Shown piece by piece: positions 24,278-33,126 of a DNA stretch of 64,000 nt (positions are counted from its first letter, which is position 1; each line of letters starts with the position of its first letter). The DNA lies in assembly GCF_035492295.1 (NCBI RefSeq), contig NZ_DATJJK010000197.1, positions 1-64,000 of the forward strand, given 5' to 3'. A model generated the notes under the pieces. It was not told the DNA's origin. It was given only the letters and a program-made list of their open reading frames with translations, and did no database searches. Source of the DNA: Acidisoma sp035492295 (lineage in GTDB: Bacteria > Pseudomonadota > Alphaproteobacteria > Acetobacterales > Acetobacteraceae). The position numbers and the translations under genes were made by a program.

Positions 24278-25897
24278 ATGGGCTTCGACGGTATCCTGAT
24301 CAACGCGACGCTGATCGACCCAAGCCGCCCCGAAGGCTGTCGCGGTGCGGACGCCATCGCCATCGAGGGCGGCCGCATCGCGGCGGTGGGGAGCACAGCC
24401 GACCTGCTCAACAGCCCCACCGGGCAGACCGAAGTGCTGGACCTCGGCGGCGCCTTTCTCACGCCAGGCCTGGTAGACGGGCATGCCCATCCCGTGGGCG
24501 GTACCGACCTGCAGATCGGCGCCGATCTTTCCGGTGTGCAAAGCATGGAGGCGGTGGTCGCCCTCCTTCGCGCCGAGGCCGCACGCACGCCGCCGGGGCA
24601 ATGGGTCATGGGCTTCAGCCTGGACCCCATCACCTATGCCCAGGTGCCGCATGTGGCAGATGTGATTGAGGAAGCGGTCGGCGGACGCCCCGCCTGCCTT
24701 TACATCTTCGATTTTCACGGTGTCGCGGTGAGCCGCACGGCCCTGACCATGGCCGGCGTCACCGGGCCTCGGCAATTCGTCGGTGCTTCGGTCGTGGTCT
24801 GCGACGATCACGGCAAGCCCACGGGCGTGCTGCTGGAACCCGAGGCGATCGAACTCGTCCGCCGGCTCATTCCCGTCCGCAGCTTCGCCCAGCGCGCCGC
24901 GGCGCTGCGCGCGTCCCTGAACCGCATGGCCAAGGCCGGCCTCACCGGCATCCACGTGATGGATGCGAATAACGAGAGCCTGGATCTGTTCCGGGCTCTG
25001 GAGGCGGAAGCACCGCTGCCTTTGCGCCTGCATGCCGCCCCCTGGCTGAACCCGGGCGACACCCAGGCCGATCTCGACCGCGTTCTCGCTTTGCAGGGGC
25101 AGCACGGCGCGCATTGGCGCGTCTGTGCCGCGAAATTCTTCATCGATGGCACGATCGATGGCGGCACAGGCTGGCTGCATGCGCCGGACAAATTCGGCGA
25201 GGGTCTCGCAGCACTCTGGCCGGATCTCGATTTCTTTCAGCACGCCATTCGCTTTTTCGCGGAGCGAAGGGTTCAGACCATCACCCATGCGATCGGCGAC
25301 AAGGCGGTACGCTTTGTGCTCGATACATTGCGGGACGTGGCGGAAGACATCCGCCGCGCGGCGCGCCACCGCATCGAGCATATCGAGAGCCTGCCGGACG
25401 AGGATATCGCCCGCTTCGCCGCCGAAGGCGTGATTCCCTCCATGCAGCCCTCCCACGCGGTGCGCTATACGCGCGCCGATCATGCGGACAACTGGTCCAC
25501 CCGCCTTGGGCCCGAACGCGCCAACCGCGCCTGGCGTTGCCGGGACATCACCGATGCCGCAGCGCCCGTGGTGATGGGATCGGACTGGCCGATCGCACCC
25601 TTCGATCCGCGCGAAATCCTGGTCTGCGCCCGCTTCCGCCGCTTGGCGGGGCAGAGCACGGCAGAGGCAATCCAGCCGTCCCAAGCGCTGACGGGTCTGG
25701 AAGCGCTCGCCGGCCTCACCAATGTCGCGGCCTATGCAGTGCATGAGGAAGCGGTGTCCGGCGCGCTCACCCCCGGCATGCGGGCCGATCTCACCGCCTT
25801 CTCGGTCAATCCCCTCACCGCCTCGGCCGAGGATCTGACCGAAGCGCCCTTCCGTCTGACCATGATGGACGGCCGCATTACGCATCAGGCGCTCTGA
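24278..25897 (+). CDS. YtcJ-like amidohydrolase (amidohydrolase family 3)
   Basis: 539 residues. The TIM-barrel metal set is visible: PGLVDGHAHPVGG (HxH), AAKFFIDGTIDGGTG (bridging Lys region), QTITHAIGDKAV, RHRIEHIESL and the catalytic Asp in VMGSDWPIAP. The N-terminal strand INATLIDP and a C-terminal GALTPGMRADLTAFS belong to the composite beta-sandwich. It hydrolyses an amide, formyl or cyclic bond in an unknown substrate. Following the aminotransferase by 16 nt suggests both act on one nitrogen compound. Confidence 0.87.
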   Translation: MGFDGILINATLIDPSRPEGCRGADAIAIEGGRIAAVGSTADLLNSPTGQTEVLDLGGAFLTPGLVDGHAHPVGGTDLQIGADLSGVQSMEAVVALLRAEAARTPPGQWVMGFSLDPITYAQVPHVADVIEEAVGGRPACLYIFDFHGVAVSRTALTMAGVTGPRQFVGASVVVCDDHGKPTGVLLEPEAIELVRRLIPVRSFAQRAAALRASLNRMAKAGLTGIHVMDANNESLDLFRALEAEAPLPLRLHAAPWLNPGDTQADLDRVLALQGQHGAHWRVCAAKFFIDGTIDGGTGWLHAPDKFGEGLAALWPDLDFFQHAIRFFAERRVQTITHAIGDKAVRFVLDTLRDVAEDIRRAARHRIEHIESLPDEDIARFAAEGVIPSMQPSHAVRYTRADHADNWSTRLGPERANRAWRCRDITDAAAPVVMGSDWPIAPFDPREILVCARFRRLAGQSTAEAIQPSQALTGLEALAGLTNVAAYAVHEEAVSGALTPGMRADLTAFSVNPLTASAEDLTEAPFRLTMMDGRITHQAL

Positions 25898-26041
25898 ACG
25901 CGTCGCCGCGCTAGGCTAGGTCAGCGCATCCGCGCACGCCGGGCCTTGATCGCGAGCATGCGGAGCGCCTGGGCGAGGAAGCGGCGCCCGCGCTCGGTTC
26001 CCGCGATTCTCTTTGAACCGACGAGACCCTTGGCCTTGTTG

Positions 26042-27064
26042 TCAGACCGTTTTGGCCTTGGGTGCGGCAACGGCCTCGCTCTTCAGCCGCTGCGACAGGG
26101 CATGGATGTGATGGACGCCGATGCCGCAGCATCCACCGACGATGGAAGCACCGGCCGCGACCCAGCGATCGGCCCAATCGCCATAGCTGCTGCTGTCCAG
26201 ATCCTTTCGGATCTCGGCCAAGGTCTCATTGGCCTTTTTATCGTCATGCGCCTCGAAGGCATTGGCATAGACGCCGATCGGCGTTTTCGCACCCGTATCG
26301 GTGAAGATCTTGGCGGCCACGCGCACGGCGGGTTCCATCACCTCAGGCGCACTGCAATTGAACAGCAGCGCGGCGATACCGGCCTCGGCCGCCCATGCCG
26401 CCGCCTCCGCTACCGTCTCACCGGAGCGAAGCGCAGGCGCGCGGGTCGCTGCACCGGGCTCGTCCTCCAGCGTGAAGGAGATCCAGACCGGACGACCATC
26501 CCCGGCCACGGCTTCGAGCACGGCGCGGGCCTCAGCAATGCTGGAGAGTGTCTCTCCGAGCCACAGGTCGACCGCTGGGCGCAGCCCGGTGACGAGTACG
26601 GAAAGATAGCCCTGCACGCGGCCCGGATCGAAGAGATCCGGACGGTAGGAGCCGAAGATCGGCGGCAGCGAGCCGGCGACGCGGACATGGCGGCGGGGCT
26701 CGGCGCGGTCGGTCTCGGCGCGGCGGGGCTCGGCGCGGTCGGTCTCGGCGCGGCCGGTCTCGGCGCGGCCGGCCTCGGCAGCATTCACCGCATCTGCCGC
26801 GCTGCGGGCGGTTTCCCCCGCGAGTTTCGCGAGGCCAGGCCCTTCGATGCGGAAACGCTCTTCCCCGATATGGAAAGGCACCAGCGCGTAGCTGTTGGTG
26901 GTAATGACATCGGCACCAGCGGCGGCGAATTCCCGGTGCAGTTGCTCGACCAGCGCCGGCGTCTCGATCAGGGCCAGCGCCGACCATTCCGGCTGGCGGA
27001 AGGGGGCGCCGATGCGCTGCAACTCCCTGCTCATGCCGCCGTCTAAAATAATCATCTTCGTCAA
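26042..27064 (-). CDS. Homocysteine S-methyltransferase family protein with an in-frame minisatellite
   Basis: 340 residues. Family zinc-site cysteines appear in LLFNCSAPEV and IVGGCCGIGVHH, and the N-terminal ILDGGMSRELQR and ITTNSYALVPFHIG match the TIM barrel of homocysteine/S-methylmethionine methyltransferases. Residues ~96-125 are a run of Ala-Glu-(Thr/Pro/Ala)-(Asp/Arg/Gly)-Arg units encoded by six 15-bp repeats, an insertion extending a helix. It may regenerate methionine, but members with other methyl donors exist. It is downstream of the SIS gene on the same strand, with a strong hairpin between them. Confidence 0.85.
   Translation of the reverse strand: MTKMIILDGGMSRELQRIGAPFRQPEWSALALIETPALVEQLHREFAAAGADVITTNSYALVPFHIGEERFRIEGPGLAKLAGETARSAADAVNAAEAGRAETGRAETDRAEPRRAETDRAEPRRHVRVAGSLPPIFGSYRPDLFDPGRVQGYLSVLVTGLRPAVDLWLGETLSSIAEARAVLEAVAGDGRPVWISFTLEDEPGAATRAPALRSGETVAEAAAWAAEAGIAALLFNCSAPEVMEPAVRVAAKIFTDTGAKTPIGVYANAFEAHDDKKANETLAEIRKDLDSSSYGDWADRWVAAGASIVGGCCGIGVHHIHALSQRLKSEAVAAPKAKTV
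26691..26780. repeat. Six-unit 15-bp minisatellite inside the methyltransferase gene
   Basis: Six consecutive 15-bp units starting at 26691, 26706, 26721, 26736, 26751 and 26766. Units 1 and 3 are identical, units 2 and 4 are identical, so the first four form two exact 30-bp copies; units 5 and 6 are variants. Since 15 is a multiple of three, each adds five residues (AEPRR, AETDR, AETGR, AEAGR type) and copy-number change stays in frame. Confidence 0.9.
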
Positions 27065-27134
27065 TCCTCGCGAACAGCAGGCCTACGGCGTGATCGGCCA
27101 GGCAGATCACGTCCCCGTCATCCTGGCCGAGGAT

Positions 27135-27164
27135 GTAGAGGCCGCGGAGTAGTGCGGCCTCTAC
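27135..27164. terminator. Perfect 11-bp hairpin between the SIS and methyltransferase genes
   Basis: Arms GTAGAGGCCGC (27135-27145) and GCGGCCTCTAC (27154-27164) with an 8-nt loop. It lies 13 nt past the SIS stop codon on the minus strand. No U-run follows, so it may attenuate, stabilise the upstream message or act as a weak terminator rather than a classical intrinsic one. Confidence 0.55.
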
Positions 27165-27176
27165 TGCCCGCCGCTG

Positions 27177-28130
27177 TCAGCCTAGCACGACGACCTTCGA
27201 AAGCCCGCGCGGGCTCAGCGAGTCGAGACCCTTGAGCTGCGCCTCGCGCTCCCCCAGCACCTGCAGCGCCGGCAGGCAGATGAGGCCGCGCGCGGCGTCC
27301 AGGCCGCCGACCTCGAAGGAGACCGTGCCAGGACCACCAAGTCCCAGCACCCGCGCGCCCTTCGCCATCAGCTCCGCGGCAAGCTTCGCATCGTCCTCAT
27401 GCCCCTCCGGGGTATAGAGGAGGATCGCGGCCGTCCGCTCATCGGCGAGGGTGATGGGACCGTGCCGGTAATCGGCCGTGGGATAAGCCTGGGTGTAGCT
27501 CAGGCTCATTTCCTGCAGTTTCAGCGCGCCCTCCTGGGCGATGCCCTGGAGTGGGCCTGTGCCAAGGAAGACGAAATGCGACCGCCCTTCGAGCAGTCCG
27601 TTCGCCGCCTTGTCGACAAGCTTGAGCAGCACTTCCGCCGCGGCAATCTCGGCCGCGCCGATCGTGACCCCGGCAAGGCGCAGGCCCATGAGCAGCATGA
27701 GGCTGGCGGAAGCCGTCATCACGATGCCCTCATCGGCATGCGTCGGCGCATAGAGCACAGTGTCGGCGAATTTCGTGATGGCACTGCCCTCGGCACAGGT
27801 GAGCGCCGTCACCTTGTGGCCGGCCTTCTGGCTTCCCTCCGCCGCACGCACCGTCTCGGTCGATTCCCCGCTGCGCGACAGCACGATGACATGGGCGCGG
27901 CGGCCGGCGGCGAGATAGTATTCCGGGCGGTGCCACCATTCGCCGCCAGTGACCGCGATGGCCTGTTGGCCGTGGGCGTTGGTGGCGGCTGCCAGGGCCT
28001 GGGCGATGTAGAAGGACGTGCCGCAGCCCACGAAGACGTGGAGTGCGGCGGCATCGGCGAGCGGCGCGGGGTTCGGTGCGGTAGCCCAGAAGGCGAACTG
28101 CTCGAAAATGCCGCGTTCGGTTGCGTTCAT
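27177..28130 (-). CDS. SIS-domain protein (AgaS/GlmS-isomerase-like)
   Basis: 317 residues from ATG 28130, preceded by AGGAAAA; a longer open frame upstream has no homology. Two sugar-isomerase domains: FVGCGTSFYIAQALAAA and VLSRSGESTETVRAAE in the first, GTGPLQGIAQEGALKLQEMS and DYRHGPITLADE in the second. This is the isomerase half of glucosamine-6-phosphate synthase without a glutaminase domain, as in AgaS/FrlB-type deaminases of amino-sugar or fructosamine catabolism. Gene order (regulator, kinase, ABC, SIS) suggests it works on the sugar phosphate made by the BadF-like kinase. Confidence 0.87.
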   Translation of the reverse strand: MNATERGIFEQFAFWATAPNPAPLADAAALHVFVGCGTSFYIAQALAAATNAHGQQAIAVTGGEWWHRPEYYLAAGRRAHVIVLSRSGESTETVRAAEGSQKAGHKVTALTCAEGSAITKFADTVLYAPTHADEGIVMTASASLMLLMGLRLAGVTIGAAEIAAAEVLLKLVDKAANGLLEGRSHFVFLGTGPLQGIAQEGALKLQEMSLSYTQAYPTADYRHGPITLADERTAAILLYTPEGHEDDAKLAAELMAKGARVLGLGGPGTVSFEVGGLDAARGLICLPALQVLGEREAQLKGLDSLSPRGLSKVVVLG

Positions 28131-28170
28131 GATTTTTCCTGTAGAATCGGTGACTGTTATATCTCTTCGC

Positions 28171-29037
28171 TTATTTTCCCGACCCGGCGGTGAGGCCACT
28201 GATCAGGTAGCGATTGAGAAAGACGACGAGAAGCAGGGGCGGAATGATCGCGAGGACGCCGGCCGCGTTCATCAGCCCGTAATCGATGTAGTTCTTGCTC
28301 ACGAATTCCGGGATCAGCACCGTCAATGGCTTGGTAGCCAAGGTCGGCGAGAAGACGAGCGGAATCAGGAACTGGCCCCAAGCGGTGAGGAAAGTAAGGA
28401 TTGCGGCGGCGATCAGCCCGGGGGCCGCCATCGGCATGACAATCCGCAACAGCGTGTGCAGCCGACCGGCGCCATCGATCCAGGCTGCTTCCTCAAGCGA
28501 GATCGGCAGGCCGCGATAGACGCTGCGCATGAGCCAGAGGGCGAGCGGCAGGAAAGCCGAGACATAGACCAGGGTGACACCGAGATAGGTATCCACCCAG
28601 TGGACGCTTACCATCATGCGGTAGAGCGGGATCATCACGGTATAGGCGGGGATCGCCAGGGTTGCGACGACAAGGCCGAAGATCGTATCTCGGCCCGGGA
28701 AGCGCAGCCGTGCGAAAGCGTAGCCGCCGAGAGCCGCTGCGAAGACCGTGACGATGGTGGCCGCCCCCGAAGTCACCATACTGTTCAGCAGCGCGCGGCT
28801 GAACTGGGGCCAGACGGACTGCGTCACAGTGCCTCGAAAGGCGCTGACCGCGCCCAGCAGGTTGGCATAGTGTTGCAAGGTGAAGACCGGCGGCAGCACG
28901 CTGAACTTCGCGGCTGTGAGATCGACCGGCCGGGTGAGGCTGGAGCGGAGCGCCCAGAGGATGGGCAGCAGACTCCAGGCCAGCAGAATCAGGGTGCCGA
29001 CGCGGATGGCCCAGCGCTGGAGGGGTTTTTGCGTCAT
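28171..29037 (-). CDS. Carbohydrate ABC transporter permease (CUT1, MalG-like)
   Basis: 288 residues from ATG 29037, which overlaps the MalF-like stop by 4 nt; the frame is open further upstream only because of base composition. Six helices and the EAA cytoplasmic loop SLEEAAWIDGAGRLHTLLRIVMP, in contact with the ATPase in this family. It forms the inner-membrane channel with the MalF-like subunit. No ATP-binding gene lies in this operon, so a shared MsmX/UgpC-like ATPase from elsewhere must energise it. Confidence 0.9.
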   Translation of the reverse strand: MTQKPLQRWAIRVGTLILLAWSLLPILWALRSSLTRPVDLTAAKFSVLPPVFTLQHYANLLGAVSAFRGTVTQSVWPQFSRALLNSMVTSGAATIVTVFAAALGGYAFARLRFPGRDTIFGLVVATLAIPAYTVMIPLYRMMVSVHWVDTYLGVTLVYVSAFLPLALWLMRSVYRGLPISLEEAAWIDGAGRLHTLLRIVMPMAAPGLIAAAILTFLTAWGQFLIPLVFSPTLATKPLTVLIPEFVSKNYIDYGLMNAAGVLAIIPPLLLVVFLNRYLISGLTAGSGK

Positions 29038-29942
29038 TCCGACACCGTCTCCCCCGGGATGCGCAACACATAGATGAGAGAGACCGCCAGCGAGGCGAAC
29101 ATCACCAGCACGGAGAGCGCCATGCCATAGGAGAAATGCAGGTCCTGGAAGGCGGACATATAGACCTGAATGAGAAGGGTGCGCGTATCGCCGCTGCTGC
29201 CGTTCAGGATCCAGGCTTCGTCGAAAAGATTGAAGGCCAGAACGGTCGATTGCGTCATGGCAATGGCGAGGCTGGGGGCCACCAGCGGCAGGGTGATCCA
29301 CCCGAAGCGGCTGAATGCACCCGCGCCATCCATGCGCGCAGCCTCATAAAGTTCCTGCGGAACGGATTGCAGACCGGCGAGAACGATCACCGCCGTAATC
29401 GGCAGCATGCGCCAGATATGTACAAGAGCTATGAGAAAGAGTGCGGTCCAGCGATCGTTGAACCAGACGTGGTTATGGCTGATCAGCCCAAGCATATGCA
29501 GCACGCCGTTCAGCACGCCGTAACTCGGATTGTAGATCCAGAGCCAGATGATGGAGTTGACGACGGGCGGCAGCGCCCACGGCAGAATGACGGCGGCGAG
29601 CATCCATTTGCGCGCTGGCCCCATTGCATTGAGAAGAAGCGCCGCGGCAATGCCGCCGAGCGTCTCCACCACCACCGCCACCACCACATAGGTGAGCGTA
29701 TTGATCGTCGCCGCACGCACGTCGGAATCGGAGAAGAGATTGAGATAGTTCCGGAGCCCGACGAAGGGCGTGCCGAAGCGCATCGGATCGACCCGATGCA
29801 GACTGTCCCAGAAAGTCAGAATCAGCGGCCAGAAGACAAGGCTGCCCATCAGGATGATGATGGGCAGCGCCAGGAGAAGGCCGAGCCCGGCATCCTTGCC
29901 GCCAATTTGGGCGCGGCGCCGGGTAAGAGTAAGCGCTGTCAC
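29034..29942 (-). CDS. Carbohydrate ABC transporter permease (CUT1, MalF-like)
   Basis: 302 residues with six hydrophobic helices and the EAA loop VPQELYEAARMDGAGAFSRF. The N-terminus is basic and cytoplasmic. Pairs with the MalG-like permease immediately downstream (4-nt overlap) and receives substrate from the binding protein encoded 34 nt upstream. Sugar specificity is not visible; the operon's GlcNAc-kinase-like and SIS genes favour an amino sugar. Confidence 0.9.
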   Translation of the reverse strand: MTALTLTRRRAQIGGKDAGLGLLLALPIIILMGSLVFWPLILTFWDSLHRVDPMRFGTPFVGLRNYLNLFSDSDVRAATINTLTYVVVAVVVETLGGIAAALLLNAMGPARKWMLAAVILPWALPPVVNSIIWLWIYNPSYGVLNGVLHMLGLISHNHVWFNDRWTALFLIALVHIWRMLPITAVIVLAGLQSVPQELYEAARMDGAGAFSRFGWITLPLVAPSLAIAMTQSTVLAFNLFDEAWILNGSSGDTRTLLIQVYMSAFQDLHFSYGMALSVLVMFASLAVSLIYVLRIPGETVSE

Positions 29943-29976
29943 GACCGCTCCTTCCGCCTCGTGTCTCGAAGGATCG

Positions 29977-31239
29977 TTATTGAGACTGCGCCTTCTTGGC
30001 CTGGGCCGCGATCTGTGCGATCGCCTGGGCGACCGTCAGCTGCCCCTTCGCCGCCTGGTTGATGGCGGAGGAGACACCCGCACTGAACTGCGGATACCAT
30101 TCCGGCGTGCCCTGGGCGAAGAGCGGCTCGACCGTCGGGATCTGCTTGAGCAGCACATCGCCGCTCGGCAGTTTGCCCTCCTTGCTGAGGTCCGAAAGTG
30201 CCGCGGTGCTGGTCGGCAGATCGCCCAGCGCCTTATAGGCCTCGATCTGCACCGCAGGCTGCATCCACCAGTCGATGAAGGCGAGGGCTGCGCCCTTGTG
30301 CTTGGCATTGGCGGGAATGCCGAGCGCCTCCGGCAGGCCGAAGCTGCGGCTATGGCCCGTCGCACTCGGCATGAGCGCCGCGACGACATGCCCCGCGACC
30401 TTGGACTTCGAGGGATCGTTATAGACGGTGAGATTGCCCGCCCAACCGGCAAGATCGATCGCCGCCTGCCCACCTGAAAGGAAGGCCTGCACCTGGACAT
30501 CCGTAAGCCCGGTGGAAGCCGGGTCGATCAGTCCCGCCTTCGCCGCTTTCACGATCCAATCAAGCGCCTTGTAGCCGGCGGAATCGGGCGTGGTGAATTC
30601 GGGCTTCATGGAAGCGTCGAAGAGATCGCCACCGAAGGCCTTGGTGAGCAGGTACCAGGCGGTGGAGGTACCCTCATTAGCCGAGAGCGGCAGGGCGATC
30701 GGATAGGTGACGCCAGACTTCTTGAGCGCCACGGCATCCGCCCAAAGCTCATCCATCGTCGTCGGCATCTGGGTGATGCCCGCCTTGTCGAACATCGCCT
30801 TGTTCACGATGAGAACGCGGAAATCATTGTTATACGGCATGGCGATGAGCTTGCCGTCGATCGTGAAGATCTTGTCCGACGCGATGTCCTGCACCACGGG
30901 CGCAGGCACCTTGCCCTGCAGCGGCTCAAACCAGCCGGCGGCGCCGAACTGCCCGACCCAGGACCAGTCAACCTCGCTCACGTCGGCGGGCGGATTGTTG
31001 GCAATCATCGCGGTCAGGATTTTGGCGTGGATCTGGTCCCAGCCCTGGGTCTGCATGTCGACCGTAATGCCTGTCTTGGCCTTGAAGGCGTCCGTCATCG
31101 CTTTGGGCAGCGTGCCCCAGGGCGGCAGCAGAACAGTGATCGTTTGCCCCGCATAGGGCTGATCGCCTGCTGCATGTGCCGCAGGCACGGCAAAGGAACA
31201 GAGGACAGAGAAGGCGAGCAGCGTGGCACGGAGTTTCAT
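29977..31239 (-). CDS. ABC transporter extracellular sugar-binding protein (family 1)
   Basis: 420 residues from ATG 31239, which follows a GAAGG site; the in-frame GTG at 31254 adds only five residues. A Sec signal peptide (LLAFSVLCSFAVPAAHA) is followed by a periplasmic MalE-like two-lobe protein: QTITVLLPPWGTLPKAM at the start, the MPYNNDFRVLIVNKAMFDKAGI hinge region and a Trp-rich ligand cleft. It binds the sugar and delivers it to the two permeases downstream. Confidence 0.9.
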   Translation of the reverse strand: MKLRATLLAFSVLCSFAVPAAHAAGDQPYAGQTITVLLPPWGTLPKAMTDAFKAKTGITVDMQTQGWDQIHAKILTAMIANNPPADVSEVDWSWVGQFGAAGWFEPLQGKVPAPVVQDIASDKIFTIDGKLIAMPYNNDFRVLIVNKAMFDKAGITQMPTTMDELWADAVALKKSGVTYPIALPLSANEGTSTAWYLLTKAFGGDLFDASMKPEFTTPDSAGYKALDWIVKAAKAGLIDPASTGLTDVQVQAFLSGGQAAIDLAGWAGNLTVYNDPSKSKVAGHVVAALMPSATGHSRSFGLPEALGIPANAKHKGAALAFIDWWMQPAVQIEAYKALGDLPTSTAALSDLSKEGKLPSGDVLLKQIPTVEPLFAQGTPEWYPQFSAGVSSAINQAAKGQLTVAQAIAQIAAQAKKAQSQ

Positions 31240-31257
31240 CGGTCCAACCTTCACGGT

Positions 31258-32208
31258 TCAGGATTGAGGGAAAAGTTCGCTTCGCAGTCGGTCTACCCAG
31301 GCGGCATCCACCGCCCATCCGGCATTGGTCGCTGCCCGCCACAGCGCGCCGCCGATCGGCGGCAAGGCAGGGTCCACTGGCATCGTCTCAAGCAGCCGGG
31401 CGAGGTGGGCTGCCAATATCCGGCTCTGCATGACGCTGCCGACGCAACTCCAGACACCCATGGGAAGGCTGGGCAGACGGTTCCAGGCGGCGCGCACATG
31501 CATGGCGAGATGGGCTGACGCCTGGGCCAGAATTGCCTTGGCTGTCGCATTGCCGGCGTTGGCGAACCGGTCCACGACCTCTGCCAGCGCCGCTACCTTC
31601 ACCCTCGGATCAGAACCGTTGTGGTACCAGTCGGCCAGTGCCTCGGCGCAGCCGTCCTCGGGCAGACAGAGATGCTCCACCATCGCCGCGGCGAAATCCA
31701 TGTCCTGCGCTCGCCCATCGAGGCAGTGAGACAGCATCGCGACGGCCTGCTGGCCGATCCAGAAGGCGCTGCCTTCATCACCGTATCCATGCCCCCAGCC
31801 GCCGACACGGATGTGCCGCCCCGCCGCATTGCAGGCCCAGACCATGGAGCCGGTGCCTGCCAGCAGCAGCACACCCGGGCGGCCGACGAAAGCACCTTCA
31901 TAAGCGGTATGCACGTCATTGAGCACGCAATGTGGGTGCAGTGCGAAGTCTGCGGCAACTTCCCTCTGCTGGGCTGCGACCGCTGGGATCTCGCCATAGC
32001 TTGGCATGCCGAAACTGGCATAAGCGACGCGCGGACTGAAAGCCTTCGCCTCCTGCATCAGATGCGCCAGACGCCGCGGCCAATCCGAGGTTTCGATCGG
32101 ACCGATCCCCGGCCCCACGCGATGCAGCACAAGACGACCCTCCCGGTCGGCCAGCGCGAGTTCCGTCTTGGTGCCGCCGCCATCGATGCCCAGAACAAGA
32201 TCGGTCAT
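31258..32208 (-). CDS. BadF/BcrA-type ATPase, N-acetylglucosamine kinase-like
   Basis: 316 residues with the ASKHA phosphate loops LVLGIDGGGTKTELALA at the N-terminus and LLLAGTGSMVWACN, then GGWGHGYGDEGSAFWIG, which is typical of eukaryote-like GlcNAc/glucosamine kinases. It should phosphorylate the imported amino sugar in the cytoplasm with ATP. The start overlaps the regulator stop by 4 nt, and the binding-protein gene begins 18 nt after it. Confidence 0.87.
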   Translation of the reverse strand: MTDLVLGIDGGGTKTELALADREGRLVLHRVGPGIGPIETSDWPRRLAHLMQEAKAFSPRVAYASFGMPSYGEIPAVAAQQREVAADFALHPHCVLNDVHTAYEGAFVGRPGVLLLAGTGSMVWACNAAGRHIRVGGWGHGYGDEGSAFWIGQQAVAMLSHCLDGRAQDMDFAAAMVEHLCLPEDGCAEALADWYHNGSDPRVKVAALAEVVDRFANAGNATAKAILAQASAHLAMHVRAAWNRLPSLPMGVWSCVGSVMQSRILAAHLARLLETMPVDPALPPIGGALWRAATNAGWAVDAAWVDRLRSELFPQS

Positions 32209-33044
32209 TCGCGGAACTCGCTCGGCTCGATGAAGCGTGTCTTCGTCCGCGGCAAGTGGCCCAGGCGGTCGCGCCAGGCGGGGGGAGCCGCGACGTCGGT
32301 CACGATCAGGTCGAGATCGGAGAGGGGGGCGACCCGAAAGGTCGTGTGCAGGCCAAGCTTGCTCGCATCCGCGATCAGCACACGGTAGGCCGCCCGCCGC
32401 AGCATCAGCGCGTTGAGGCTCGCCTCGCGATCATCCTTGCTGTAGATCGCGCCGTCCTCGGCAATAGCCCCGGCGCCGAGGAAGAGCTGATCGCACCAGA
32501 TGCCGTCGAGCATCGCTTCCGCCTGAGGGCCCACCATGGACATGTTTTCGGCACGAAGATCACCGCCGACCAGAACCACCCGTACCGCTTCCACGGTCGC
32601 GAGTTCCTGCGCAACCATAAGGCCGTTCGTGATCACGGTCAGGGCGATGGGTTGCACGCGCAGCCGCCGCGCGAGCTGTGCCATGGTGGTTCCGGCATCG
32701 AAAAGCACCGTCTGGCCTGGCCGCAACAGCCCGTATGCGGCCTCGGCGATGGCCCGCTTCGCCTCGATATGGCGCTGTTCTCGCAGATCGAAGGCGACTT
32801 CGGAGCCGATCGCCTGCATCAGCCGCGCGCCGCCATGGACTCGCTCGATGGCCCCATCCTCCTCAAGCAGCTTGAGGTCGCGCCGGATCGTCGGTTCAGA
32901 GGCACCGGTTGCGACCGCCAGTTCCTGAATGGTCTGGGAGCCGGCTTGGTAGAGCTGTCGGCGGATAGCGGCCAAGCGGTCTAGCTGCACGAGATTGCCC
33001 AATGATTGATCGTCACGATCATCCTGACGACTCAGTGTGATCAT
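32205..33044 (-). CDS. DeoR/GlpR-family transcriptional regulator of the amino-sugar operon
   Basis: About 279 residues from ATG 33044. A GTG at 32990 is an alternative and would leave the palindromic TGATCGT site outside the coding region, so the start is uncertain. N-terminal DeoR helix-turn-helix (TIQELAVATGASEPTIRRDLKLLEEDG) followed by the sugar-phosphate sensor fold (LFDAGTTMAQLARRL, then VVLVGGDLR, LFLGAGAI). It probably represses this operon until a phosphorylated sugar accumulates. First gene of the run that continues into the kinase by a 4-nt overlap. Confidence 0.87.
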   Translation of the reverse strand: MITLSRQDDRDDQSLGNLVQLDRLAAIRRQLYQAGSQTIQELAVATGASEPTIRRDLKLLEEDGAIERVHGGARLMQAIGSEVAFDLREQRHIEAKRAIAEAAYGLLRPGQTVLFDAGTTMAQLARRLRVQPIALTVITNGLMVAQELATVEAVRVVLVGGDLRAENMSMVGPQAEAMLDGIWCDQLFLGAGAIAEDGAIYSKDDREASLNALMLRRAAYRVLIADASKLGLHTTFRVAPLSDLDLIVTDVAAPPAWRDRLGHLPRTKTRFIEPSEFRE

Positions 33045-33075
33045 TGTCAATCAGATTTTTGATCTTATTTGATCA
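33007..33075. promoter_or_regulatory. Cluster of TGATC motifs, candidate DeoR operator
   Basis: A perfect 7-1-7 inverted repeat TGATCGT-C-ACGATCA is at 33007-33021. Further TGATC words follow at 33038, 33060 and 33070. The cluster spans the start region of the DeoR-family gene, as expected of an autoregulatory operator. Confidence 0.5.
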
Positions 33076-33126
33076 TGCAGCCTCGAAATGATGCAGTGCA
33101 CAAGACCAGGTCGGATGGTAGGCGCT

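Noticed and set aside
25898..26041. Possible gene remnant on the minus strand ending at 25921 (basic peptide GRRFLAQALRMLAIKARRAR)
   Set aside because: No start or ribosome-binding site and it overlaps the end of the methyltransferase gene in another frame. Could be chance coding-like sequence in GC-rich DNA.
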